Origin: Hevea brasiliensis
Taxonomy: Eukaryota; Streptophyta; Magnoliopsida; Malpighiales; Euphorbiaceae
Reading direction: 5' to 3'
DNA: 64,000 nt
NCBI RefSeq assembly: GCF_030052815.1
Contig: NC_079505.1
Span: forward strand, 63,361,309-63,425,308
The notes beneath the pieces are model-generated. The model searched no databases. It saw nothing but the letters and a program-made list of their open reading frames with translations, and was not told the DNA's origin. Below, one piece after another: positions 24,316 to 36,009 of the stretch. A program made the translations under genes and the position numbers. Every line of letters begins with the position of its first letter. Within the stretch, counting starts at the first letter, position 1.

Positions 24316-27300
24316 TGTCACACCCTACCCCTCTGTAAGGCATAACATGATCCCGTAGTATACCTAATGAATTACCAACTCCGTCTACTGATAACCCATT
24401 AAATACACTACAAGGGATTTTAAAAACTTTTCTTACTTCTTTTACAGTGGTGAGCACTATTTATAGGTGTCAAAAACCTTTTTGAACTGGAGTGATAAAA
24501 CTAACACATTTGGCTTATTTGGAATTTCTGTAAAAATTTTGGCAGAGTGCCATCTGTATTTTGGATAAAACAGTTCTTCAGAAAACCTATAAAAAGCACT
24601 TCAATATATTTCCAAATCTCAACTCCAACATTTTTCTCAACATAACACATTTCTCAACTCAAATCTGCAGTGATTTTTCAAAGACCGAGATATAAGAAAT
24701 ATAATACAATTTTTACAAGCCAAAACAACTCATAATTATTTTACAACTTCAGTGTACAATTTGAATTTACAACTGCTCAAAACCAAAAACAATATGCACA
24801 TACATTGGTCATACATTACAGTACAAAATGCAAAATGTTGGTATACTCATTATACCCGGTAGTCTCTCGCTGGAGGTACTAGCAGCCTAGTCTGCTGCCC
24901 TGTCTGTCTGTCTACCTGCGACAGCAATAAAAAAGCTATCGCTGAGACAATGTCTCAGTGGTGCACAACATTAACCAAATACAACTTTAAATCACAATTC
25001 ATAAATCATATCAATAGTGGATACTTAAAACCATAGTTAATTTCAAGACAGTAATTGTCAACAAGAATTTAAACTCCATTTGTCAATATCACAATAATTT
25101 TCAATAAGTCAGATCATGGTTGAATTCAATAGACAGAATATATCAATAAGAGTTTAAATTCATTTCACAATCTCACAATACACATCAATAAATCACACAC
25201 AGCTTAATCATGTTCCAAGTTCAATTCGTCCCAAAAGCCGATGGCTAATGAGGTATTCAATTCGTCCCAAAAGTCGATGACTAATGAGGAATAACATAGC
25301 TAGCTAGCAAAAATATGAGTACTCATCCAATTCGTCCTCAACAGGCACACACCTCAACACTTCAGCCAGAGAGGGAATTCAATTCGTCCCACTAGACAAG
25401 CTAGCGAGGAATACAATCAATATACATGATAGCTGTGGTTTCAAACCATTTCCAATGCTTTTCAATCAATAAGTATCCATCAATATCATTCAAACAATTT
25501 CTCACAGTTTCAAATCTTTTACAATGCTTTTCAAGCAATAAATATCCATTCAAACACATTTCCACAATTTAAAACAATAATGTACAAATAGTCATAATTC
25601 ATTTCAATTGAAAAATTCAAAAGAAATAGTTGTGCATAAACCTCTGATGACTGTCTCCTGGTCTGGACTCAGTGTTTCCTTCCCTTTTCCTGAGTCTTTA
25701 CTAACTGAGAAACACAATTTGAAGTGTTTCAGTGCTAAATTAAATTGTCTCTAACGATAATGTTCGATAAGTAATTCACTGAAAGCTATTATTTGCTTAA
25801 TCACCTAATATACCGACCCTCGATGCGTTCTAGGTAAATTAGGTTTTAGTGTCATTAATATGTCACATTCGATAGGGTTTTAGGTTTGGTACACGCTACC
25901 AATTTCATTTCCTTGTTTAGTGCATTTTATTGCAAATTGCTGGATCCCGGGATACTAGTTTGACCTAGCCGGACGACCTAGTTTCTTCGATTTTCGGGTT
26001 TTGGTCAAAACTACAAACTTGTAGATCTATGCCTTATGGAACGCGGGGAAAAATTTTAGGTCATTCTGAGTTAAGTAGACCAAGTTATGGTCATTATACT
26101 ATTGCTGGTCAAATGGCATCAAATTAGGTCAATTTTAGGTCAATTTGGTCAACTCTGGTTCTGCCAGTTTTTGGACCCGAACTTGTGCAAGCTTTTTGAA
26201 TTGCTTCTGGTCATTTCTGGGCTTTGGTGTCTTCATAAGACTTGTAGGTATGGGTCTTAAATATTCATGGTTAAAATTTCAAGTCAATTGGACCTATTTT
26301 GAGTGAGTTATGGCCTAAATACTAACTGCTGCCAAATTGGTCAATTTTCAGGCCTCAATTGTACTCAATCCGAATTGGTCATTTTTCATGTCACCTTGCA
26401 AGCAGAATTTTGGTATGCTTTCTCAATGAAAGTTGGCACATTTTGTGCCTAGTTTCACCTCCAATTGGTCTCATACCAATTGAGGTTACACATTTAAGGT
26501 TATAAGCTAAAATGCATACTGCCCTTAATTACCTTGCTTAAACATACATCAATGACACATTTACCTTACTATATGTTCACTTCCCTTACCAATTCTGTTT
26601 TGGTACATTACCAAAACCATATACCACTTCATTTTAAAGTCACTTTGGGCAGATTACAATTATCCTCAATATACCAATTAAAACTCAAATTTACAAAGTC
26701 TAAGTACAATCACATATACACCTAAACATTACTCATTCTTACATACACTTTACACAACCAATCTATATACATATCCATCAATCCTCAATGTCAATATTCT
26801 GCCAATACCTTCATGAACTCATACATTTATCAAAGTGTCCCAAGGCTGCCGAAATGTTCTACAATGCCAAAGTGTCCCACAATTCGTCAATCTCCAATTT
26901 AAGTGCACAATCACCACATTTTCATGGAAATAATTTACTAGGATATTAAATCCCTCTACTCAACATGAATTTACATCAAATATATGTAATAATAAATCAT
27001 TAATTACATAACTCCATGGCTGTCCAAAATGGAAATATCAATAACTCCTCAAACTTGAAAATTTTCTTCACACATCCAACACCCATAACATGTACACAAA
27101 GTTTAACAAAGCAATATTCAAAAATGTAAACTTACCTATGGTTGGAACTTGCTAAACCTTGATTAAACTTCTTGATTTTGGTATCAAGCTCTTCCTTATG
27201 ATGTGTAGACAATCTTTAATGAAGAAACCTAAATGATTGGAAGTGAAATGAGGAGGTTAGGTGAGCTTGAAAGAAAACGGCAATGGAGGTTTCATTTCCT

Positions 27301-28010
27301 TCAATTCGGCAAGGTTAAGGGAAATGGAGAAGATGAACATTTCTGCTTGTATAATGGAATTACAACTGCCCCATTATGTTTTTATTTTATTCATTAGTGG
27401 CCCACTCACACCAATTAATCATATTATAAGTTTAATTTCCCTTTATCCCACATTAAACCCTTAATTCTTGTTATTTACATTAGGTACCACCAAATTAATT
27501 TTTCATTTTATTTTCTAAGTGTAATATTATTTATTTTTAATGGACTTTTAGGTCAAAAGAAGATTCGGGATGTCAAATGACCATAATGCCCCTGTTCGGG
27601 TTGCATTCCCGATTTTTAGTATCTGGGTTTTGTCATTTTCGATTTCTCACTTTTCTTTGTACTAATTATTTAATTTTTCTTTGATCTTTATAATGAGATT
27701 TATTCTTCAATAAGGGTCAATTTAAGTCCTAAAAATGTTTTCCAGGGTTCCTCGCAGTCCAGGGCTAGTCAACGGTCCACGCCGTGACTTCCCGGTGCGG
27801 TCACCCATTGCTAGGGTTCTCGGCTCGCTTAACTTGGTTACATTTCTTTGCTATGATTTTTCCTTTATTTTTCTTGTATTTTCTTTTCTTGTATTTCATT
27901 ATTTTATGTCTCCTCACTCATATTGAAGTGTGGTTCTAGGCATCCTAGCTGTCCGGACAATACTAGTCACCGGAGCAGTAGAACGCACTACCGAACTTAG
28001 GGGTGTTACA
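24316..28010 (-). mobile_element. Element C: solo LTR of the long-LTR family (3695 bp)
   Basis: Perfect target duplication ttttc (24311-24315 and 28011-28015); ends tgtcacacc...ggtgttaca. It lies in the 3' end of the Tat-1 protease ORF, and joining the two sides restores the order seen in Tat-2 near 60060. The donor-like site is at 27135 on the - strand (atag/gtaagt), 875 bp from the 5' end. Paired hairpins are at 24918-24958, and a local repeat of about 55 bp with the word caattcgtcc occurs four times at 25226-25410. No coding capacity. Confidence 0.93.
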
Positions 28011-29305
28011 TTTTCAATGATTGGCTTGGTAAAAACATCTGCAATCTTAGGGATGCTCTTCATCTTCCCGAGCGATCTGTCAAATCTCTAATCCTGGAGC
28101 ATGTTTCTTATCTAGAATCTTCCATCTATTAGAGCATCCTCCTCATATCCTAACTCGGAACGACCATTCCTTTGAATAGCCACTACGGGTTCAATAATCC
28201 CTTGTAATGTGGTGCGTAATCCCTTGCCTTCTTTATAACCATTTTTCAGCATCACTTTCACGACCATAGCTGCGGCTCCCCCATCATACAAAGTGGTTCC
28301 TTGCAATTCCAATGTTTGAAATGAACTTTTTAAGGATCGCTCAGTTGCCTCTACATAAGGAACTGATTGAGGCTTGGTAACTAACATGGCTTCCTCTCCT
28401 CTTATTGTAATAATTTTACCATTGTGACATATTTAATCCTTTGGTATAGAGTTGAGGGCACTGCATTAGCTGAATGGATCAAGGGTCTTCCTAACAACAA
28501 GGTGTATGCTGGTTCAATATCCATTACCTGGAATGTAACATTAAAAGTACATGCCCCAATTTAAAGTGGTAACTCGATGTCTCCTAATACATCCCTTGTA
28601 CCATCAAATGCCCTTACTATCATAGTACTTTGGCATATAGTAGATGAGTCAACTGGGAGTCTTACCAAATTCACATTTGGCAGAACATTGAGCGTCGAGC
28701 CATTGTCAATAAAAACTTTGGCAACTATACATCCTTTACACTTGACTGTTATATGAAGAGCCTTGGTGTGCTTCAAGCTCGCCGGGTCTATTTCATCTTC
28801 TGAGAAAAGTGAAGAAATTAGATGCCTAGATCTATCCAACTATCTTCTCAAATTGTCTCGGCGTGATGTCGGGAGTCACAAAGGCCTAGTTTAGAACCCT
28901 CTGTAAGGCATGGCGATGCACCTCTGAGCTCAATATTAGTGACAACAAAGAGATTCTAGCAGGTGTCTTTCTTAACTATTCTATCACATCATATTCACTC
29001 TGCTTCATAATTTGTAATAATAGTTCATCTTCTACCTTCTTGTCACTGGACTCTCCTTTATCAATCTCTGTGTTCCCTTCTTTCACATTTTCTGGCAACT
29101 CTCCCATCTTTGATTTCCCCTTCTTCTTTTCTACTTCATCAGTACCATAGCACCTCCCACTCCCAGTGATAAGTTCTATCTCTTGATCAAGTAGAGGTGG
29201 GTCATCAATTGAAGCTAGTTTTAGTACTGGCTGGGAAGCAATGTCATTAAGGGGGTGAGAGGGTCCCATAAAGGTCATTTTAAAATGGCATGGGGGGTGA
29301 AACAT
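28011..29305 (-). pseudogene. Tat-1 protease and G-patch region, broken
   Basis: From 29305 the - strand reads IELITGSGRCYG, a basic stretch and LLLQIMKQSEYDVIE, then (28839-28561) VAKVFIDNGSTLNVLP with the aspartic protease Asp in the DNG motif, and then (28387-28112) NGYKEGKGLRTTLQGIIEP...SELGYEEDA. The last block is a G-patch-like motif in which two glycines seen in Tat-2 (GLG and GLGY) are changed to R and E. At least three frame breaks are present. The region ends at the insertion of element C. Confidence 0.88.
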
Positions 29306-29436
29306 GGTTTGGGGGCAGTGACGGATTGAGTGTAGGCATGGTTGAGAGTAGAAATAGAAGAACTACTGGATGCACTTTGTGCAAAAACTTAGAAGTTATA
29401 ATTCCAAGGAACGGCATGGGCATTGGTGACCAAAAA

Positions 29437-31397
29437 CTAGGGTGGTGTTCTGATAACCGTCCTTAGGGGCACTGGTAGTGTCGGTGCGGTAGGAGCAGAG
29501 AAAATCATTCTTGGAGTAGAGCTTGAGATGTCTTCGCCATATCTGACTGTATTCACTTTCTTCTCTTCTTTTGGCTTTTGTTGACTTCTCAAGATCCTAA
29601 ACAATAACATTTTCAACACTTTTTCTTTAAATTCACTGCAGTTTTCTAGCTCATGACTGCTCATTCCTTTATAATAAGGACATCTTAGGCCAGACTGGCC
29701 ACTTTCAAAGTTTGTTTTATTCATTTCTATAACCAAATTTTCATCTGAAAATTCCGCCATATTTACACCATTTCCTCTTCCTACATCATGGCTAGGTAAT
29801 GGGTTTGTGGTCATGTTAGGGGTAGAACCATTTCCTTTAATCTTTAACCACTCGTTCCTTATCAAGGACTATACCCTTCCTCGGAGTGTCCCACAATTAT
29901 CAGTTGAGTGTCCAACAGCCCCGCCATGAAAAATCATACCACCTTGGATATGGTGGCTCCACGGGGTCTAGTGGAATGGGCACGATCTTATTGATACCCA
30001 ACAAGTAATAGTAAATCTCACTAAATGGGAGTGGGAGGGGCAGGTCAGGATTTCTTGGTGGTCTTGGGCCAGGTTGGGGAGCAAGTGGTCTAATAAATGG
30101 GGCGGGTTGAGTAGGTGGTCTCGGATGATAGGTAGTTTGGGGTGGATACTATGGGCGAAGATGAGGATAATTTGGAAATGGTGGGGAACATTTGCCACTA
30201 CTGAATTTTGGGCATGAAAATGTGGGCAAAAATTGTTTTGGGGAGGACAGGATGATTGAGCTTGTTTGTAAATGGCATGTATATCTCTTTCTCTTCTTTT
30301 CTCGAAATTAGTGGTTTTCTTCATGGAGCTTTCCCCTACCACTTCTTGCAACCTCCCTAATTTAAGGTTTACCTCAATCCTTTCTCGTATCTAAATAATA
30401 TCAGAAAAGCTATTGGATGTATTCTCGATCATCAAATTGAAATACAGGATCTTTAATGTCTCGATGAATAAAGAGCAGAGTTCGTTGTCTGTCACTGGAG
30501 GATAAATCTCAGCTGCTTTTTCCCTCCATCTTTGGGCATATTCCTTAAAGCCTTCTCCTTCCTTTTGCACCAAATTTTGAAAATCTCTTTGTGTTGGAGC
30601 GACATCACAATTAAATTTATATTACTTAAGGAAAGCGTTAGCCAAATCTTTCCAGTAGCGTAATTTACTTCTATCTAACTGCACACACCAGCGTAATGCA
30701 GCTCCTGAAAGGCTCTCATGGAAGAAATGCATTAAGAGTCTATCATCTTCTGTAAGGGTTGACATCTTAGCTATGTAAGTAGCTAAGTGGATGCGAGGAT
30801 CAGAATTACCACTATACTTTTCAAATTCTGAAACTTTGAATTTTAGAGATACCACCACATTTGGCACCAGTCTTAGAGAAGACACATCGACTGAGCCATA
30901 CATATTCAATCCCTCGATGGCTCTTAATCATTCCTCCAGAGCAGATAATTTCTCATTTTCCTTTTCCTTGTTTTCCATACCTGCTATATATACTCAGTTG
31001 GAGGATTAGCTGTTAGGTAAACTGAAGGGACTGGTATTGAGGGGTGAAATTCTGCACATGGGATAATATAATGGTAAGAGATAGGTGGTTCATTGACTGG
31101 AAAAGTTGGATTGATAGTAACTGCTAGATCAGGGATGGGAGGCTGGAAAGTAAAAGATGTCGAACCTTAATCATGAAATATTTGGACATTAGAGTCACTC
31201 ATTGTTGTAAGTGGGTCTATGACTGGTAGATTTGGTTATTGGGAGGGCTTGGTGGCTTCTTTGTTTTGGAACATGTCTCTCATCATTTTCATCAGCTTTG
31301 AGACTTGTTCTTTTAACTCTGAAACCTGTCCTTGCAAGTTCTGCACTTGTTCTTGCTCTTCCATTATCTTCTTCATTCAGGACATCGTTAAGTAAAC
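29437..31397 (-). pseudogene. Tat-1 gag, broken
   Basis: The expected N-terminus (V-Y-L-T where Tat-2 has MYLT) is near 31397, with the start ATG lost. A heptad-like stretch (EEQEQVQNLQGQVSELKEQVSKL) suggests a coiled coil. The capsid-like core is clear at 30909-30622 (FEKYSGNSDPRIHLATYIAKM...FFHESLSGAALRWC) and 30573-30391 (GEGFKEYAQRWREKAAEIYPPVTDNELCSLFIETL). The knuckle region around 29968-29437 retains one CPYYKGMSSHELENC-like motif. Stops and shifts separate the pieces. The gag-protease junction lies between 29437 and 29305. Confidence 0.9.
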
Positions 31398-31796
31398 TCT
31401 TTTTGGTGCAACAGCTTGCTCAGTCGGGTTTGTCTTGCTGGGAGCAATATTGGTTTTTTATGGAAAAATGTGAAATTAGTTTAAATTGTTTAAGATAGTT
31501 TTAATATCCTAACCGATTAAAGGATACAACGATAAATAATTGTCAAAACAGTGTCTGTCGAGGGTAAACCATGTCAACTTTATAATAGAATTGTTCGATA
31601 GTCCAATCGTGAATGACGAGGGCATATGTGTATCAGTGATACTTGTTCATGGGGCGCATACGTCTTTTCACATAACTCTAATGAGGATAAAATCCTACGA
31701 GAGTTCTGTTATTCATTCATAATTTCCAAAAACATGAAACATAATTCGATGAATCCATAAATTGTTCATTTGCTTATCAAACATATACAGTATTTA
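31398..31796 (-). other. Tat-1 spacer between ORF1 and gag
   Basis: About 400 bp with no gene; it includes gcgcatacgtcttttcacataa, whose counterpart in Tat-2 is near 63700. The short + strand frames here overlap nothing conserved. Confidence 0.6.
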
Positions 31797-33731
31797 TTAT
31801 TGTCTGGGCTCAGGGAGACTTTTTAAGATACAATGACATTTCTTGAGGCATTCATAAAGTCTTTCTTCTTGTTTGGCAGGATCAAATGTTTTCAAGGCAT
31901 ATTCAGATTCTGGTAACAACTCCTATTTCCCTTACGCTACCATCCTTTCTAGTTGGTCGACATTTTCTCATAGTTCTTGATGAAGGGTAGCTTGTCGTTC
32001 TTTTTCTTTCCTTTCCTTGGCACATTCTTTTAAAATGTCATTGATCAAATGCACTTGCTCCTTAAGTTCAACCTTCTTTTTCTTGTTTTCTTGTTTATAT
32101 TCAACCACTAGTGTCTCGTGTTATCCCAGCTCTTCTCGTGGTTTGCTATTTTGTATCCTGGCCTCTTTTATTATGTTATGGAGCAAGGCTTTCTCTCTTT
32201 CCCACTCAACTTTCTGTTCCGTATGCTCTGCCTCAATTGCCATCATACCTTCTCTAAACCTCTTTTCTTCCCTTTTTGAAATTTACCGCTCACTTTGGGC
32301 TAACTGATCTTCCAACTGCTTTATGCATTCCTTCAATTTCTGATTTTCTAAAACCAAACCTTGGAAAGGAGTAGCTGACCTGACACGAGCTTCTTCTAGG
32401 CAGACCTCTTTGTGAGACATTTCATCCCCTAGTCTCGTTAATTTGGGGATTTTAGACCCCTTGTCTCTCCTATCTCTCCACATGGGATACCCCTCTGTCA
32501 AGCTTGGCCCTTTAGGCTACTGCTCCATCAGGATTACCTTTTCCCAAGACTTGTGTAGGACCTTCAATTCATCTTCCTTACCAGGTTCATAATAGAAATG
32601 AACTCGGTGAAATTCTCGGATACAGGGGATGAACTGAATCGAACCAAATTGCCTCATTACCATAGATGGGAGATAGCTCGTACATCCAGTTCGGCCAACC
32701 AGAGGTACAAAATGATAATCCCCTGTATTGAATAAGATGGATTGGCCTATAGTCCATAACTTTCTCTAGTAGTAGTTATGGTTATTAAAACTCAGAATCT
32801 ACTCTTGCCATTGTTGTTCATTTCTCTCACTTATTGCTAACCTCAACATCTTCTCAATGATTGGCTGATCTGAATACCAGGTTAAACCTTTAGTCTCCAG
32901 TGGGCAAACATGGCTTAGGATCCAAAGATACAACAATTAAATGCAGCATTTATTGATCCCTTTACCCTGACGTCGGCAATAGGTTAGAGTCAAAAAAGTT
33001 TCGGTGAGGATAGCAGGTATTGGATTAATATTTTGCTTTTTTATTACCTAGAATAACTCTACTACACTTTGGGTTACAACTTTTAGAGGTTCAGGAAATA
33101 GGATCAACCCAAAAATACTAAAAGCTAATGTCGGCAAAATTGTCTCCCATTTTTCATTCTGAATATGCTGGTCCAGATTTTTCTTAATGTGAGCCTAAGG
33201 CCACCCATGTGAATTGCCTTTAACAGTTTCTTTTTCTTTTGCCTCTTCTGTCTGGACTCCTATTATGTGTGCAAACCAATTCCATGTCTGCCTATAATCA
33301 AGATGAAGAGAAATGCAATTCTGAGCCACGTAAGGGATCTCTAATAGTGCTTAATACTCCTCTATTGTTGTTGTTGTATCAATATCGTTAAAGGAAAAGA
33401 CCCTATAATTGGGGTTCCAAGTAGACAATATGGCTTTCAGTGTAGAAACTTGTACTTTGACTCATGTTAAGGTGGCAATTTTTCCATACTTTTTCTCAAA
33501 CTTTGCTTAGGCATGGTTGGGCAGCGATTTCCAACTATTCAGTAGACCATCGAGACTGACCATTCTGATTTCATTCTTGTCAGGATCGAAAGGGGGCAAT
33601 AGGTGGACCTCTACTTCTATATCCACTTCTCTCGTCTATAAAGATTCTGAGTCATGAATCAATCTAGACCATTGTTGAGCATTTTGTTCTTATTTTGAAA
33701 TTTCTTCAGTCGACTGACTCAAATATGCCAT
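31797..33731 (-). pseudogene. Tat-1 ORF1 upstream of gag (DUF7745-like with C-terminal coiled coil)
   Basis: One - strand frame runs from ATG at 33731 to a stop at 31797 (about 645 codons) with some 14 in-frame stops but no frameshift that I could detect. Readable parts include LDGLLNSWKSLP, FEKKYGKIATL, NYRVFSFNDIDTTTTIEEY, ALLEIPYV, FSIFGLILFPEPLKVV, INPIPAILTETFLTLTYCRRQGKG and LLYLWILSHV, which I recognise as the plant DUF7745-type domain. The C-terminal third (from 32500) is heptad-rich and charged. Extra ORFs before gag are known in Ogre elements. Most stops can be explained by single C-to-T or G-to-A changes. Function unknown. Tat-2 has the C-terminal end of the same ORF at 63840-64000. 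Confidence 0.78.
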
Positions 33732-34580
33732 TTAGAGCTTCCCTTGCTTACCCTCGGCAAACACCCGATTTATGGCACCTGGAAGAAAACAGATCAGAAA
33801 AATAGATGCATAATTTAGGTAATTTTAAATTACACTGCTAGGGGCAATAATGTCAATATACCTATCAAAGTAGAAAGGTGTTTAGACTATCTTGAAGACA
33901 TGATTCAAAATTACTCTCATATTATGAAAGAAAAAAATCAAAAGATATAGACAGAGAAAGGTGAAAGGAAGTACGTCCCTTTTTCCTTAAAATAGGGAAG
34001 CCTTAACACCGGGTATGTGCTATCTAATCGGATGGTTCTACCCTTAAGGATGGCTTACTATGGCTTTTAACTAATGTGATGGTTTAGTTAGAGGTCTAGT
34101 TTTCTAAAGTCACAGTTCCCCAAATTGTCCTTACTGTAAATAGTAGAGCCTCATTCCATTATTATAATACTAACGGGAAAAATCCATGAGCATCACAATG
34201 AGTGAAACAAGTTCTAATTTGAGCAGAAGCCTTCATGAATACTAACAAGGTAAAACCCATGGGTACCGCTACATGACTCCCTCCTACTTCCTAAAGGGTA
34301 AGAAAGCCTGGTCATGGGGCTAAAGTGTGTGAGGACATTGTGTTAGTGTCTAGTGTGTGAAAGGCCATATCTTACCTCTTCCTTATTCAAGGGAATTTAA
34401 ATGATGTTTGCTGCAACACATAACAAGTCAAATAATTAAAACAATCAAAAGTCAAAAATAGTGATAATCTAAATGTTAAGGCCTTTGATTTTGTAAGTTA
34501 AACCCCATAATTATCGATTTTAATTTTCAAGAGTACAAGATTAAATCTGCTCTTGGACCTCTAAATCGGGGTTAATTTAA
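33732..34580 (-). other. Tat-1 leader between PBS and ORF1
   Basis: About 850 bp of leader, transcribed on the - strand; no gene or structure recognised. Confidence 0.6.
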
Positions 34581-34600
34581 GTCCCCAATGGAGTCACCAA
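34581..34600 (-). other. Tat-1 primer binding site
   Basis: On the - strand, 2 nt after the LTR end, the sequence is TTGGTGACTCCATTGGGGA. This is the tRNA-type primer site used by Tat/Ogre elements, which I believe pair with tRNA-Arg; the exact tRNA should be checked. Confidence 0.7.
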
Positions 34601-36009
34601 GCTGTTGCAAAGGTTTTGCGGTCACTAAACGATTCTCACTGAAGTGGAAAAGTGAGGAGTCGCCACTTTAATTTTGAGGAAAATTAAAGAAAATCATTTG
34701 TAAAAATAAAAATTTATAAAGACCACTTCTAAAATAGAGATTCTAGGTTCGAGTTCCGTGTACGGATGAGGAAGGTGTTAGGCACCCCACCTCGTCCCTC
34801 AACGCGAGCAAGCAGATTTAGCAATGTGTTATTCATAATTTAAGATCAATAATTTTGGGGTTAGAATTATGATGTTAGTTCGTATTATTGATAAAAGGAA
34901 CGTTTAATATTTCACCATTTTAGGTTTCCCAAGAACACGAGTATATGGGATGACCCTATAGTGAATTGATATTGTGTTTGTTTAATTTGTTATGTATTTG
35001 TTAAGTTCCTCCCCCCCTCGAATTAGGACTCTAATTCCGAAGGGGTGTTATTCGGTCCCTAAAGATTCATAACGAGTGAGGAGGACTCTCGGCTCACACA
35101 TTATGTACCTCATCATTGGCATTCAAATAACTGAGGGTGCAATGTGTGTAATGGATATACAAGAACCAATATGAGTATAGATTTTCATTCCTTTTAATTA
35201 GGACTCTAATTCAAAAGGAATGCATTAATTAAAACCCAAATAATTTCCGTCATTAATGAGGACTCTCAATTAATGAAGGGAGGTCTCATCATCAGCATAA
35301 TTATCGTTAAGACCTTTACCCATATCGTTTCATCTTATACGATTTAATGTTTTGGAACTATGGTATTTGTTTGATTAAGCCGAACTGAAGGAAGGACTCT
35401 CCCATAATAATGTAAGTATAAGGACTTCGAGAAAGACTCTCCAACGTGTCCCCATATAAAATTGGGGGTTCTTGGAAGGACTCTCCCGTGAACCGATTAC
35501 TGAGATGTGTGATAAATTTTATTTGAAATATTCTGTAAAAAATAAGTGCTGGGGTTATCAAGGAAAGGACTCTCTCCCGATCTCCCCAATTTTATACCGA
35601 ACAATTTTATAAGACTATGGGAATTCCAGGAAAGGACTCTCTCCCGATCCCTCGAATTTAATATCGAATAATTTTATGAAATATAAAACTACAGGAATTA
35701 TGGGAAAAGACTCTCTCCCGATCCCACTATTTTGAAAAGTGAGTTTTTAATAAAGGTATAAAAATCACGGATGTTGAGCTGAACTCTTTCCTGATCTCTC
35801 TCTAGAAGACCAGAATAAGAATAGTGTATTAAGTGCGTAATTTCACGATCTCTTTACTATCCAAACTTTCTTGCTTTTTGATCTCATAACTTATTGCTCG
35901 AGCTTCTTCCTTTGACTTTTGATTTTGTGTCTCATTGTCTGAGCTTTTCTTAGTTTTTGATCTCATAACTTATTATCAGAGCTTTTCTTGGTTTCTGATT
36001 TTCTTATAA

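Noticed and set aside
24316..28010. Elements A-E as DNA transposons, since TGTAACACCC and GGGTGTGACA look like short inverted ends
   Set aside because: TG...CA ends with 5-bp duplications and an internal promoter fit LTRs better; the inverted similarity is only about 10 bp and no transposase is present.
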